A DNA stretch of 64,000 nt from Terriglobus saanensis SP1PR4 (GTDB lineage: Bacteria; Acidobacteriota; Terriglobia; Terriglobales; Acidobacteriaceae): the NCBI RefSeq assembly GCF_000179915.2, contig NC_014963.1, positions 2,914,001-2,978,000 of the forward strand, read 5' to 3'. The notes below the pieces were generated by a model. It ran no database searches and was not told the origin of the DNA. It saw only the letters and a program-made list of their open reading frames with translations. A program made the translations under genes and the position numbers. Positions 56,063 to 64,000 of this stretch are shown piece after piece (position 1 is the first letter of the stretch; each line of letters begins with the position of its first letter).

Positions 56063-58253
56063 TCTCTGCCTCCGCATAATACGCAGCGCCGCCGTCTTGA
56101 TTTCCGTAGTAGGCATAGTATGCCTCCGAAGAAGTCTTAACATCGTTGAGAACAACGCCCGCCACTCTTCCTCGGACGGAAACAATGGTGTCGCGAACAG
56201 CTTGCAGGGATTGCTTACGCGTTGCGTCATCTCGCACCACAACCACCGTAGTGTCAGCCGTAGCCACAAGGGCCGTCGTATCACTTACCGCGAGCAAGGG
56301 CGCCGTATCCACAACGATGAAGTCGTAGGCTTTTCTCCACTCTTCAAAGAGCTCGGACATTCGAGGCGACATCAGAAGCTCTGAAGAGGAAGGCGGAAGA
56401 GGTCCGGCAGGAAGAAAATCCAATCCCGGGAAGACGGCGGCAGGATGCAAATATTCCACCAATGGCGGGCTTTGAGAAACCGCGAGAAGGTTACTGAGAC
56501 CCTTCTCCGTCTTAGGCAGGCCGAGCTTGTGATGAAGACTGGGTCTTCGAAGATCGGCATCCACAAGAAGGACTTTACGATTCATCTGGGCAAGCACCGT
56601 AGCCAAATTGATCGTAATGGTGCTCTTACCTTCTTTCGTCCACGCACTGCAGATCACGATAAGCTGCGGAGGATTTCCCGCATGACTCAAAAGCAGCGCA
56701 GATCGAAGCACTCGAAAAGACTCTGCAAAATGGGATTGCGGGAATTGAAGGACTCGTGGCTCCAGTCCAAGACTATCGGCTGTGCCTGCAACTTCCTTCT
56801 TCCCAAGCTTCATATTTCGCTGAGCCGGAGAGAGATGGGGAACGATGCTGAGCAACGGGAGACCCGAGTAGCGATAAATGTCTTCGCCCGTGCGAATCGT
56901 TGCATTCGCATTCTCAATGAGAAACACCACCGCAAAAGCAACCACCAGGCCCAGAAGAGCTCCAGCTTCCATGTTCAAAGCGCGTCTAGGCTCTGAAGGG
57001 ATATTGGGAGTCAGTGCCGGGTCGATCACGGAGATCGTGTCGGAGCTTAAGCCCGAAGTGATCTGCGCCTCCTGAAGTTTGCGCGTCAAGTCCTGATACA
57101 GCGCTCTCCCTGAAGCCACTTGCCCCTGCAGGATGCTGTAATGAAGAGCATCCTCGTTCATGGAAAAAATCTGCTGCTTCTGCGCTTCCGTGGCCGCCCT
57201 TAGCTTATTCTCGTTTTCCGAAGCTAACTTGTACTCGAGCTCAAGCTGATTTCTTCCGCGCCGCAACTCGGTTGTAATCGTGCGGTTTACCTCGGCCAGT
57301 TCGCTCTTGATTTGAGCAACGCGAGGATAAGAGTCTCCATACTTCGAACTAAGCGAAGCATATTGCGATTCCAGGGTTATCTTCTGTGCACGAAGCGAAG
57401 TGAGTCCAGGAAAAGTAGTCGTTGGCACGATTTGATCGGCATCGGAAACCATGCTTTCCCGGAAAGTAACCTCCTTCATGATCCGGTCCGCCTGCGCCTT
57501 AGACAAGTCGCTATTCAGCTGAGAGAGCCTATCCACGATGGCATTATGGCCTTCGCCGGTCTGAAGCAATCCGGTTCGCTCTTGGAATTCTTCAAAATTC
57601 TTCTGATCTGCATCAACCTGATGCCGAAGCGTTTCAAGTTGATCCTGAAGCCACGCCGAAGTTTCATGCGTGGTGTTATATTTTGTCTCGAAATTTCTCT
57701 GAATGTATTTGGCAGCAACTGTATTCGCAATGGTTGCTGCCAAAGCAGGATTGGTACTTTTATACCGAATCTGGACAATTTCGGTCCCGCGCTCTAACTG
57801 AACTCCAAGTCCACTCTGAAAACGTCGAATCAGTGAATATCGCTCCTGATCCGTCAGAGAGTTAAGTGGCTTCGGAGTTGCACTTGAAGTAATTCCAGAA
57901 AATACTGGATTTGCATCTAGTTTTAACTCTTCAATAACTTTCCACGCGATGGATTGACTTTCCAGAATTGAAAGTTGAGTTGCCATCTTCTGCTCCGTGG
58001 CAACGGATGCAGTCGACTGCGAATCGAGAGCAAGCACGCTCTTCGGTGTACTGAGATCGATATCGATCTTACAAAGAGCCTCGTATCTCTTGGGCAGACG
58101 CAAGGTATACAACGCTGAAGCCGCCACAAAGACCAGGAAAATCAGAAGAACCAACCACTTTCGACGCTTGAGCAACCGGTAAATTTCTGGCAAGCCTACG
58201 GCACTAAACGACGACCGTGCCGCCACTTCATCGGGGATCCCTGGATTCTTCAA
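56055..58253 (-). CDS. wzc: Wzc-like polysaccharide co-polymerase and BY-kinase
   Basis: 732 residues from TTG at 58253. Two transmembrane helices (about 31-51 and 429-448) flank a long periplasmic coiled-coil Wzz-like domain (about 190-400). The cytosolic kinase domain has Walker A SAWTKEGKST (536-545), Walker A' VLLVDADLRRP (561-571) and Walker B FIVVDTAP (645-652). The C-terminus has a tyrosine cluster with paired Tyr at 712-713, 715-716 and 725-726, the usual autophosphorylation tail. Wzc controls chain length and export by cycles of phosphorylation. Gene order wzc-wza-wzy-acyltransferase on one strand forms an operon. A phosphatase gene (wzb) is not seen nearby. Confidence 0.94.
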   Translation of the reverse strand: MKNPGIPDEVAARSSFSAVGLPEIYRLLKRRKWLVLLIFLVFVAASALYTLRLPKRYEALCKIDIDLSTPKSVLALDSQSTASVATEQKMATQLSILESQSIAWKVIEELKLDANPVFSGITSSATPKPLNSLTDQERYSLIRRFQSGLGVQLERGTEIVQIRYKSTNPALAATIANTVAAKYIQRNFETKYNTTHETSAWLQDQLETLRHQVDADQKNFEEFQERTGLLQTGEGHNAIVDRLSQLNSDLSKAQADRIMKEVTFRESMVSDADQIVPTTTFPGLTSLRAQKITLESQYASLSSKYGDSYPRVAQIKSELAEVNRTITTELRRGRNQLELEYKLASENENKLRAATEAQKQQIFSMNEDALHYSILQGQVASGRALYQDLTRKLQEAQITSGLSSDTISVIDPALTPNIPSEPRRALNMEAGALLGLVVAFAVVFLIENANATIRTGEDIYRYSGLPLLSIVPHLSPAQRNMKLGKKEVAGTADSLGLEPRVLQFPQSHFAESFRVLRSALLLSHAGNPPQLIVICSAWTKEGKSTITINLATVLAQMNRKVLLVDADLRRPSLHHKLGLPKTEKGLSNLLAVSQSPPLVEYLHPAAVFPGLDFLPAGPLPPSSSELLMSPRMSELFEEWRKAYDFIVVDTAPLLAVSDTTALVATADTTVVVVRDDATRKQSLQAVRDTIVSVRGRVAGVVLNDVKTSSEAYYAYYGNQDGGAAYYAEAENA

Positions 58254-58357
58254 CGGACTCTCTCTGGCGCATAGGCATGCTCTTTTGAAATCATATCAGA
58301 TGGGTTCAAGTACCTGAGTAGCAATAACTTACTGCCTGAACCCCGAAGTACGGCGCG

Positions 58358-59620
58358 TCACATTACTATCGGTTTATTTACTTGGGAATTTTCCGAATTT
58401 CGCATAGCTTCCAGCAATTTCCGGCGATAGCTTAGCCAGTTGGTCTGTCGAGCAACTTTCAGTGCCTCATTACTCATATATCGGAGCAACTCCCTATCTC
58501 TGGCCAACTCTTCGAGGGCCTTTTCGATCCCTTCCACGGAACGGATAGGAATAACATACCCCGTCTTGCCATGAAGAACCACATCAGTGGTCCCACTGTT
58601 CTGCGTCGTGATCACGGGCAAGCCTTGCGAGAGCGCTTCCAGAACCACAAGAGCTCGGCCCTCAAACAAGGTTGGGAAAACAAACACATCGTGATGCCGC
58701 ATCAGGGCCAGCAGCTCCGTATGAGGCAGAGACGAGATCCACTTCACCTTCGACAAGCCAGCCTCAAGCGGCCTGCATGGCGCGACAGGAGACCCAACGA
58801 CAGTAAGCTCTACGTGACTCCCAAGTCGCGCGACAGATTCGAAGAGGTAGGACAGCCCCTTTCGTTGCCCCAGCGAACCACAGAAGAGCACCTTCAGCGG
58901 CTCGTTCGAAGAGGAGCTCCTGGAGACACCTGCGACCTCCTCGGAATACGCCTCCGGACACCCATACGGCACGACAGTGCCTTTTCGCGCGAACTTCTGG
59001 GGAAGCGTGGATAGAACGAAATCACTCGGCACAAAGATCGCGTCAGCCATCTGCAGCTCAAGATCTTTTCGCTCCAGCTTCTCCTGACCATCTGCCAGTC
59101 CCTTCAAAGTCGCAGACCACTCCGGTTGCAACTCTCGCTCTTCCTCCAGCAGATGATGCATCGCTCGCCAATATCCGATGGGCAACTCATAGACCCGTTG
59201 AAATGCGTGAGGAGATGAGAAGGTATGGAACGCTCCATCTTCATAGGCATACACCGAAAGATCGGGGCCACTCTCTTTTGCGGCATACGAAGCAAGCCGT
59301 AAATCTAACGTCTTCCAGACATCATCGACGCTTGGGGTCACCCTTCGAAGGCTTGGAACAGACCGGCCTAACCGCGCCCCTGCAAGTCTCATCAACTCTT
59401 GCCCGGCCCTGGACTTAATCCGGTCCACTGAAATTCCTGGAAAAGAGCGACGCTTCACTTCTCTGCGAAAAGATGCTGGAAGCAGAGAGAGCATATGAAA
59501 GTGTTCCGCGCTAAGCGTAGTCACAAAGGACTGCAAAATCCTCTCTTCGGTAAACGCCCTCAATGCCTGCCGGACGTTGGCATTACCAAAAGGGTGGCCC
59601 AAAATTACTTTCTTAGTCAC
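58358..59620 (-). CDS. Glycosyltransferase family 4
   Basis: 420 residues. The GT-B fold: KVILGHPFGNANVRQALRAFTEERILQSFVT at the start and the C-domain KVLFCGSLGQRKGLSYLFESVARLGSHVELTVVG, then HHDVFVFPTLFEGRALVVLEALSQGLPVITTQNSGTTDV with the EX7E motif. Longer than the neighbouring GT4 protein because of the N-terminal domain. It stands upstream of wzc on the same strand with a 104-base gap and probably adds one sugar of the repeat unit. Confidence 0.92.
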   Translation of the reverse strand: MTKKVILGHPFGNANVRQALRAFTEERILQSFVTTLSAEHFHMLSLLPASFRREVKRRSFPGISVDRIKSRAGQELMRLAGARLGRSVPSLRRVTPSVDDVWKTLDLRLASYAAKESGPDLSVYAYEDGAFHTFSSPHAFQRVYELPIGYWRAMHHLLEEERELQPEWSATLKGLADGQEKLERKDLELQMADAIFVPSDFVLSTLPQKFARKGTVVPYGCPEAYSEEVAGVSRSSSSNEPLKVLFCGSLGQRKGLSYLFESVARLGSHVELTVVGSPVAPCRPLEAGLSKVKWISSLPHTELLALMRHHDVFVFPTLFEGRALVVLEALSQGLPVITTQNSGTTDVVLHGKTGYVIPIRSVEGIEKALEELARDRELLRYMSNEALKVARQTNWLSYRRKLLEAMRNSENSQVNKPIVM

Positions 59621-59958
59621 ATTACCTCTCGAAGACTTTCTGCTGCATGAGAGACGAATTCATCGCCTCAATAGATGTCCTTGGCACTTTCTTCGAAGTG
59701 CTTTAGCCCTTCGATGCTCCGTTATACACTGCCGAACAGCAAGTCCAGTTCAAAGGAATCGCAACTCTGTCTCTACAGTACCCTTCGATGTTGCCTCTCT
59801 TCTCCCTCGCGATCCAACGATCTTTCGGTTCGAAGATCAAGACCAATCAAATCAAGAATAACCTTTGGCTGCTCGCATAAAACCACACTACAACTTAAGT
59901 AGAACTACAGACGAAATCGCCGCGTAGACAAACTAAACTCGCCATAACGAGGACACGA
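59621..59958. other. Divergent intergenic region between two GT4 genes
   Basis: About 340 bases, A/T-richer than the flanking genes, with no coding pattern. It should contain two divergent promoters for the GT4 genes, perhaps controlling the wzc operon side and the plus-strand GT4-acyltransferase side. No clear -35/-10 pair or hairpin was found. Confidence 0.5.
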
Positions 59959-61113
59959 GTGAAAGTACTGCTCATCGGAAACTACGCCAGCGATCGTCAG
60001 GAGAGCATGCTGCGGTTTGGCAATCTGCTGCAACGCGAGCTGGAGAGTCGCGGACACGAGGTCACTCTGCTTCAACCTCCGGAGCGCTTGGGTTCCACCA
60101 CTCTCCTCGGTTCTGGCATGCGCAAATGGTTTGGATATGTCGATAAGTTCCTGCTCTTCCCCAGGCAGCTCCGACGCGTCAAGCGGCAATTCGAAGTAGT
60201 ACACATCTGCGACCACTCCAATGCAATGTACGTGAAGCATTTGCAGGATCGTCCGCACGTAGTCACTTGTCACGACATGCTCGCAATCAAGAGTGCGGCA
60301 GGCGAGGTCCCTGAAAACCCAACCAGCTTTTCCGGCCGCGTCTTTCAGCGACTCATTCTCTCCGGTATCAAGCAGGCGCAGAACGTGGTATGCGTTTCGG
60401 AAGCAACAAGGAACGACCTCGCTCGCATCAGCGGTCGCGCCCCCTCAAAGATCGCGGTCATCTACAACGGTCTGAACTATCCCTACACCCCAATGCCCGC
60501 CGAAGAAGCGCGCAGGCAGTTGAAGAACCTAGGATTACAAACCTCGCAGCCCTACTTCGTACATATCGGCGGCACGGTCTGGTACAAGAATAAGCTCGGC
60601 CTACTCAAGATTTATGCGAGCTTGCGGGAATATCCTGAGTTCAAGCAACATCGCCTCCTGCTTCTCGGCAAGCCTCTCTCTTCCGTGCTCGTCGACTTTG
60701 TTCGAGAGTCCGGCCTCGAGCCTTTCGTCGATAAGAAGTCCAACGTGAGCAATGAAGATCTTCGGGCCGCCTACTCTTTGTCCGAAGGCCTCATCTTCCC
60801 GTCACTGCAGGAAGGATTTGGCTGGCCTGTCCTCGAAGCCCAGGCCTCCGGCTGCTGCGTCTTTACGACCAACCGCAAGCCGATGACAGAGGTAGGAGGA
60901 GATGCTGCCGTCTACTTCGATCCCTCGGACGTACCCGGGGCAGCCCGAGCCATCAAAGACGCTCTACAGGAAAAAGCGGCTATGCAACTTCGTGGTCTTG
61001 CGAACGCGCAAAAATTCAGCACGGAGCGGATGATCGAACAGTACGTCGCAGAGTATTCGCTTGCAATCCAGCAACAGCAGACTTCCCCTTCTCTGAAAAA
61101 ATTACGTTCCTGA
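59959..61113 (+). CDS. Glycosyltransferase family 4
   Basis: 384 residues from GTG at 59959, with GAGGA upstream. The N-domain starts KVLLIGNYASDRQESMLRFGNLLQRELESRGHEVTLLQPPERL. The C-domain shows FVHIGGTVWYKNKLGLLKIYASLRE and the EX7E region SLSEGLIFPSLQEGFGWPVLEAQASGCCVFTTNRKPMTEV. The GGTVWYKNK form is that of the GT4 branch making mannosyl or rhamnosyl linkages, but donor identity is not certain. It is followed by an acyltransferase gene after 66 bases on the same strand. Confidence 0.93.
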   Translation: MKVLLIGNYASDRQESMLRFGNLLQRELESRGHEVTLLQPPERLGSTTLLGSGMRKWFGYVDKFLLFPRQLRRVKRQFEVVHICDHSNAMYVKHLQDRPHVVTCHDMLAIKSAAGEVPENPTSFSGRVFQRLILSGIKQAQNVVCVSEATRNDLARISGRAPSKIAVIYNGLNYPYTPMPAEEARRQLKNLGLQTSQPYFVHIGGTVWYKNKLGLLKIYASLREYPEFKQHRLLLLGKPLSSVLVDFVRESGLEPFVDKKSNVSNEDLRAAYSLSEGLIFPSLQEGFGWPVLEAQASGCCVFTTNRKPMTEVGGDAAVYFDPSDVPGAARAIKDALQEKAAMQLRGLANAQKFSTERMIEQYVAEYSLAIQQQQTSPSLKKLRS

Positions 61114-61179
61114 GAACTCCGCAAAGAGGGTCCGCCACGTGCGTATAAGTTCTGACTGATTTTTCTGCGGAGGCCGTAA

Positions 61180-62316
61180 GTGAGCACTTATTCTTTATCC
61201 AATATCAGCACTCCGGAGCAAAAGGTGCCGCAGAAATTTTCTGAAAAGAAACCTCATATCGGCAAGCCCAACGGCTATTTGCCCACACTGGATGGCTGGA
61301 GGGCGATTGCGATCCTTCTCGTTCTGCTCTTTCATGCGAAAACGTATGTGATCGGCCCGTTCAGCACGCGCTTTATCAGTCACTTTGGACTATTTGGCGT
61401 GTACCTCTTTTTCGGAATCAGTGGCCTCCTAATCTGCACACGTCTTCTTGAAGAAGAGAGGATGACAGGATCGCTGCACCTTAAAGGCTTCTATATCCGC
61501 CGCACGCTGCGAATCATGCCAGCAGCATTCCTGTACTTAGGTGCGGTAGCGCTGCTCATGCACTCGGCGATACTTCCAGTAAGTTGGACGTCCATAGCAG
61601 CCTCTGTTTTTTTCGTACGCAATTATGTAGATCCAGGTGGAGTCGCATCTTACTCCACTGCCCATTTCTGGTCTCTTTCCGTGGAGGAGCACTTCTACTT
61701 ATTTCTACCCTCCTTTCTGCTTTATGTTCGGAGATACCGTGCTGCGACTCTGTGCGTCCTCGCGGTGGCTTCGATCACCTGGGCTCTTCTTCGGCAACAT
61801 GGCCTGGGCGGAGGATCTTCATCCAGCAATCCCTGGGGAACTGCTTCGATTTGTTTCTTCCTGTTGTTGCCTGCCGCTCTGGCCATTGGCCTACAGAAGA
61901 CCGCAGTAAGGGCCTGGGCAGTTCGGTTCCTGCAGCCTTCGATCATCGTGCCGATATCCATCGGGGTTCTTGCACTTCTGCCAGCCAAGTCTCCGGTGAT
62001 CGCTCTGCTCCCCGCCGCCATGCTCGCCGCGACAGTTCTTCATCCACAAAGCTGGATCAGCCGTGTTCTCGAATTGGGCATTTTCAGATTCGCAGGAAAG
62101 ATCTCCTTTGGGCTATACCTTTGGCAGCAAGTAATCTTCAACGGTCGCTACGACCCGGAAAATGCACCCTTCGGGATAGCTCATAACTTTCCTTATAACT
62201 TCTTGCTGGTCGGTTGCCTCGCGACCGCGAGCTATTACCTCTTGGAGAAACCCTGCATGCGTCTTGGTCACAGACTGGCGAAGCCCGTCGTGCCCGGAAG
62301 ACCTGAGCTCGCTTAG
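61180..62316 (+). CDS. Acyltransferase 3 family membrane protein
   Basis: 378 residues from GTG at 61180, with GGAGG six bases upstream. The N-terminal ~30 residues are hydrophilic. Then GYLPTLDGWRAIAILLVLLFHAKTYV (His in FHA), FFGISGLLICTRLLEEERMTG, FYIRRTLRIMPAAFLYL and HFWSLSVEEHFYLFLPSFLLY. About ten transmembrane helices. It is a close paralogue of the protein at 52551-53648. It likely acetylates the exopolysaccharide. The last gene of the plus-strand unit, followed by palindromic repeats. Confidence 0.93.
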   Translation: MSTYSLSNISTPEQKVPQKFSEKKPHIGKPNGYLPTLDGWRAIAILLVLLFHAKTYVIGPFSTRFISHFGLFGVYLFFGISGLLICTRLLEEERMTGSLHLKGFYIRRTLRIMPAAFLYLGAVALLMHSAILPVSWTSIAASVFFVRNYVDPGGVASYSTAHFWSLSVEEHFYLFLPSFLLYVRRYRAATLCVLAVASITWALLRQHGLGGGSSSSNPWGTASICFFLLLPAALAIGLQKTAVRAWAVRFLQPSIIVPISIGVLALLPAKSPVIALLPAAMLAATVLHPQSWISRVLELGIFRFAGKISFGLYLWQQVIFNGRYDPENAPFGIAHNFPYNFLLVGCLATASYYLLEKPCMRLGHRLAKPVVPGRPELA

Positions 62317-62348
62317 GTCGAAAGTTTCCCGTCACCGCACTATTTGTC

Positions 62349-62371
62349 ATCCCGCTGCGAAGCGGAGGGAT
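62349..62371. repeat. Palindromic intergenic element (ATCCCGCTGCGAAGCGGAGGGAT)
   Basis: Stem-loop CCGCT-GCGA-AGCGG within a longer inverted ATCCC...GGGAT. Elements of the form GTCATCCCG...CGGAGGGATCTGC are familiar to me as interspersed repeats in Acidobacteria. Only one copy is in the window, so repetition is from knowledge, not shown here. It lies just after the acyltransferase gene. Confidence 0.55.
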
Positions 62372-62416
62372 CTGCTTTTGTCTTCCTCAAAGATCCGGTT
62401 TATGCACTCTGCGCGA

Positions 62417-62453
62417 CCCCACTCTTTCGCGATGAAGCCGCGAAAAAATGGGG
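62417..62453. repeat. Second palindromic element, hairpin with CCCCA...TGGGG ends
   Basis: Arms CCCCA (62417-62421) and TGGGG (62449-62453), inner arms TTTCGCG (62425-62431) and CGCGAAA (62439-62445), loop ATGAAGC. Similar hairpins with CTTTCGCGATGAAGCCGCGAAA cores occur between genes in Acidobacterial genomes to my knowledge. It ends 18 bases before the stop of the minus-strand oxidase gene and could also serve as its transcript terminator. Confidence 0.5.
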
Positions 62454-62470
62454 CACAAGACCAGCTTTCT

Positions 62471-64000
62471 TCAGCCGCGAATCGACATCGCATGATGAAA
62501 CACATTGTTCGGGTCGTACTTCCGCTTCACACTCTGCAGAAACGGATAAAGCTCTCCCGGACCGTAATAAAGCTGCGGCCAGAACTCGTACCGCAGCATA
62601 TCGACGTCTGGATAGTTCATATAACAACCCTCATAGCGGTCGCTCCAGAACGGTGTTCCGCTGTACTTTGCACCAGCAGTAGACACCGAATAAAGTTCTG
62701 TATAAAAATCCCTCATCCATCCGATCTGCCCTGCGTCCTGCGCGGCGTCATTCCAGGTCGCAATAAACTGCAACTTCAGAATGGAACTCCGCTGCGCCGA
62801 TGACGTCTCTTCCAGCATCTGCCGCTTGTTGACCGCTCCGCCAAACGAATCGGCCAACACGGTATTCCGCGAAAGATCGACTCCAGGAATCGTGCGGTTC
62901 AAATGCTTGTAGAAACAAGCCGCCTCGTCCCGGGAAAAACTCCTCTTCATATAAGTCGACTTGTATTTATGCCGCGAATCCATCGCAGGGCCACCATTGC
63001 GGCCCCCGCCGCCGCCCTGCGAATCGATCCAGGCCATCTTCTGCACCGTGTGCGTTGCTACACAAAGATTCGTCCCCGTTGCTGGTACCTCAGGATGATG
63101 CTCCGCCATTGCCGGATGCACCGTCAGTTCGCTCACCGGCTTGCATTCCTCGAAGATCGAAAGATACTCGTCGAGCACCTTCATGTCCTTCACCGTGCCA
63201 TCGGGATTGGAAAACGTCACCGACATCGTCAGCCGCCCCGAACTCCGGTGCGACAGATTGAAGATCGAAAACAGCCCCCACGTCTCCGGATCGCGCCCGC
63301 GTGTCTCCCAGTAGTTGCTGAAGAGAAAAAGAATCCGCGCAAACCGCTCCTCCGTCATCCCCTCCCAGCCAAAGCTGACGCTGCCCTTCACTACCTCGGT
63401 CGGCGCCTTCGGTAAAGTGTCGAAGTGAAAGTGCGTCACGATGCCAAAGTTTCCCCCTCCTGCTCCACGACAGGCCCGCAGCAAGTCGGCATCGTTCTTC
63501 TTGTCCGCCCGGCGGATCCTCGCCTTTCCCGCGTGATCGATCGTCACCACATCCACCGCCGTCACCCAGTCCGGTGTCACGCCATGCAGACGCGAAAGCA
63601 ACCCGTAGCCCGCACCCGAGATATGCCCACCCGCTCCCACAGGCCCACACGTCCCTCCGGGAATCGTCACCAGATCGCGCTTGTAAAGCTCCGGATACGC
63701 CCGTCCCAGAGTTGTTCCCGCGCCGAGTCGATATTTCGGCCCATTGGGCTCAGGGGCGGTTCCCGCGATCAGGCTCACATCAATGATGGCTCCCTGGGGA
63801 TTGTTATCGACAAAATCTTCATAGCAGTGGCCACCCGCGCGCACCGTAGGCCGCAGACCCGCGTGCACAAAGCGCTCCAGCGCCTCGGCCACGTCCTCAC
63901 TGCTGTCACACAGGGCAATGCGACTGGCTCGGTCATTCTCCGTTGCAGGAAAGCGAGCGTTCTGCCCGCGGCTTAAACGATCAAAACGAACATCCTCGCG
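62471..64000 (-). CDS. FAD-linked oxidase of the berberine-bridge enzyme type (5' end beyond right edge)
   Basis: The frame stays open to the window edge, giving ~509 residues, so the N-terminus is missing. An internal GTG at 63892 is not the start because in-frame sequence continues upstream with coding character (DRLSRGQNARFPATENDRASRI). The FAD-binding domain has the His motif RAGGHCYEDF and, later, GGTCGPVGAGGHISGAGYG. His and Cys at these places are the two covalent FAD attachment residues of bicovalent oxidases, if the family alignment holds. The C-terminal region FWPQLYYGPGELYPFLQSVKRKYDPNNVFHHAMSI is the BBE domain. It oxidises alcohols or sugars with O2. The substrate is unknown. Confidence 0.9.
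   Translation of the reverse strand, partial: REDVRFDRLSRGQNARFPATENDRASRIALCDSSEDVAEALERFVHAGLRPTVRAGGHCYEDFVDNNPQGAIIDVSLIAGTAPEPNGPKYRLGAGTTLGRAYPELYKRDLVTIPGGTCGPVGAGGHISGAGYGLLSRLHGVTPDWVTAVDVVTIDHAGKARIRRADKKNDADLLRACRGAGGGNFGIVTHFHFDTLPKAPTEVVKGSVSFGWEGMTEERFARILFLFSNYWETRGRDPETWGLFSIFNLSHRSSGRLTMSVTFSNPDGTVKDMKVLDEYLSIFEECKPVSELTVHPAMAEHHPEVPATGTNLCVATHTVQKMAWIDSQGGGGGRNGGPAMDSRHKYKSTYMKRSFSRDEAACFYKHLNRTIPGVDLSRNTVLADSFGGAVNKRQMLEETSSAQRSSILKLQFIATWNDAAQDAGQIGWMRDFYTELYSVSTAGAKYSGTPFWSDRYEGCYMNYPDVDMLRYEFWPQLYYGPGELYPFLQSVKRKYDPNNVFHHAMSIRG

Noticed and set aside
56063-56284. 74-codon extension of the Wza-like gene inside wzc
   Set aside because: The region is coded in another frame by the wzc C-terminus with its tyrosine cluster; signal peptide and GGAGG support ATG at 56062.

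Overview
The window looks like a chromosomal segment of an Acidobacteriota member, most likely class Terriglobia (Granulicella/Terriglobus/Edaphobacter-like). This is inferred from content: a ~1200-residue Oar-like TonB-dependent receptor with an N-terminal carboxypeptidase-regulatory-like domain, two copies of a membrane protein type with a conserved N-terminal region I associate with this phylum, long secreted Ig-like repeat proteins, and palindromic intergenic elements of the GTCATCCCG...CGGAGGGAT kind. No rRNA or intact tRNA is present to confirm it.

Region 1 (1 to about 7,319) is the end of an integrative element, probably an ICE. On the minus strand a type IV secretion operon runs virB2-virB3-virB4-virB9-virB10, with virB10 leaving the left edge. 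It is followed by a LysR regulator, a divergent excisionase-type HTH gene, a cluster of repeated 8-mers, a bidirectional terminator and a tyrosine recombinase. The element ends in the 5' half of a tRNA gene (7282-7319, minus) that stops in the anticodon loop, so the integrase gene lies directly downstream of a truncated tRNA gene.

Region 2 (7,320-18,000) is mixed chromosomal content: a Delta9-type fatty acid desaturase, an OmpR/CpxR-like response regulator with its kinase, an exported protein of unknown function, a membrane protein with a conserved N-terminal domain (copy 1), an NCS1 nucleobase permease, a LacI regulator and a PAS-PAS-GGDEF diguanylate cyclase.

Region 3 (18,000-30,400) resembles a carbohydrate-utilisation locus: an exported RraA-like protein, an exported esterase, a GH35/DUF5597 beta-galactosidase-like enzyme, copy 2 of the membrane protein, a GH31 alpha-xylosidase/alpha-glucosidase and the TonB-dependent receptor. 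The combination fits degradation of a galactose- and xylose-bearing glycan, but the substrate is inference. A DUF4239-like membrane protein follows.

Region 4 (30,400-62,320) is mainly an exopolysaccharide locus: two Wzy/O-antigen-ligase-type polymerases, a Wza-type export lipoprotein-like protein, a Wzc-type BY-kinase, at least six glycosyltransferases or likely glycosyltransferases, three acyltransferase-3 proteins and a cupin. It also holds three large secreted proteins: a ~2000-residue protein with a beta-helix-like region followed by twelve 88-residue Ig-like repeats, and a tail-to-tail pair of paralogous beta-propeller-like proteins. An ornithine aminotransferase gene sits among them. 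I see neither an initiating sugar-phosphate transferase nor a flippase, so the pathway must be completed elsewhere.

Region 5 (62,320-64,000) has palindromic intergenic repeats and the C-terminal part of a berberine-bridge-type FAD-linked oxidase that runs off the right edge.

No CRISPR array, rRNA, or intact insertion sequence was seen.
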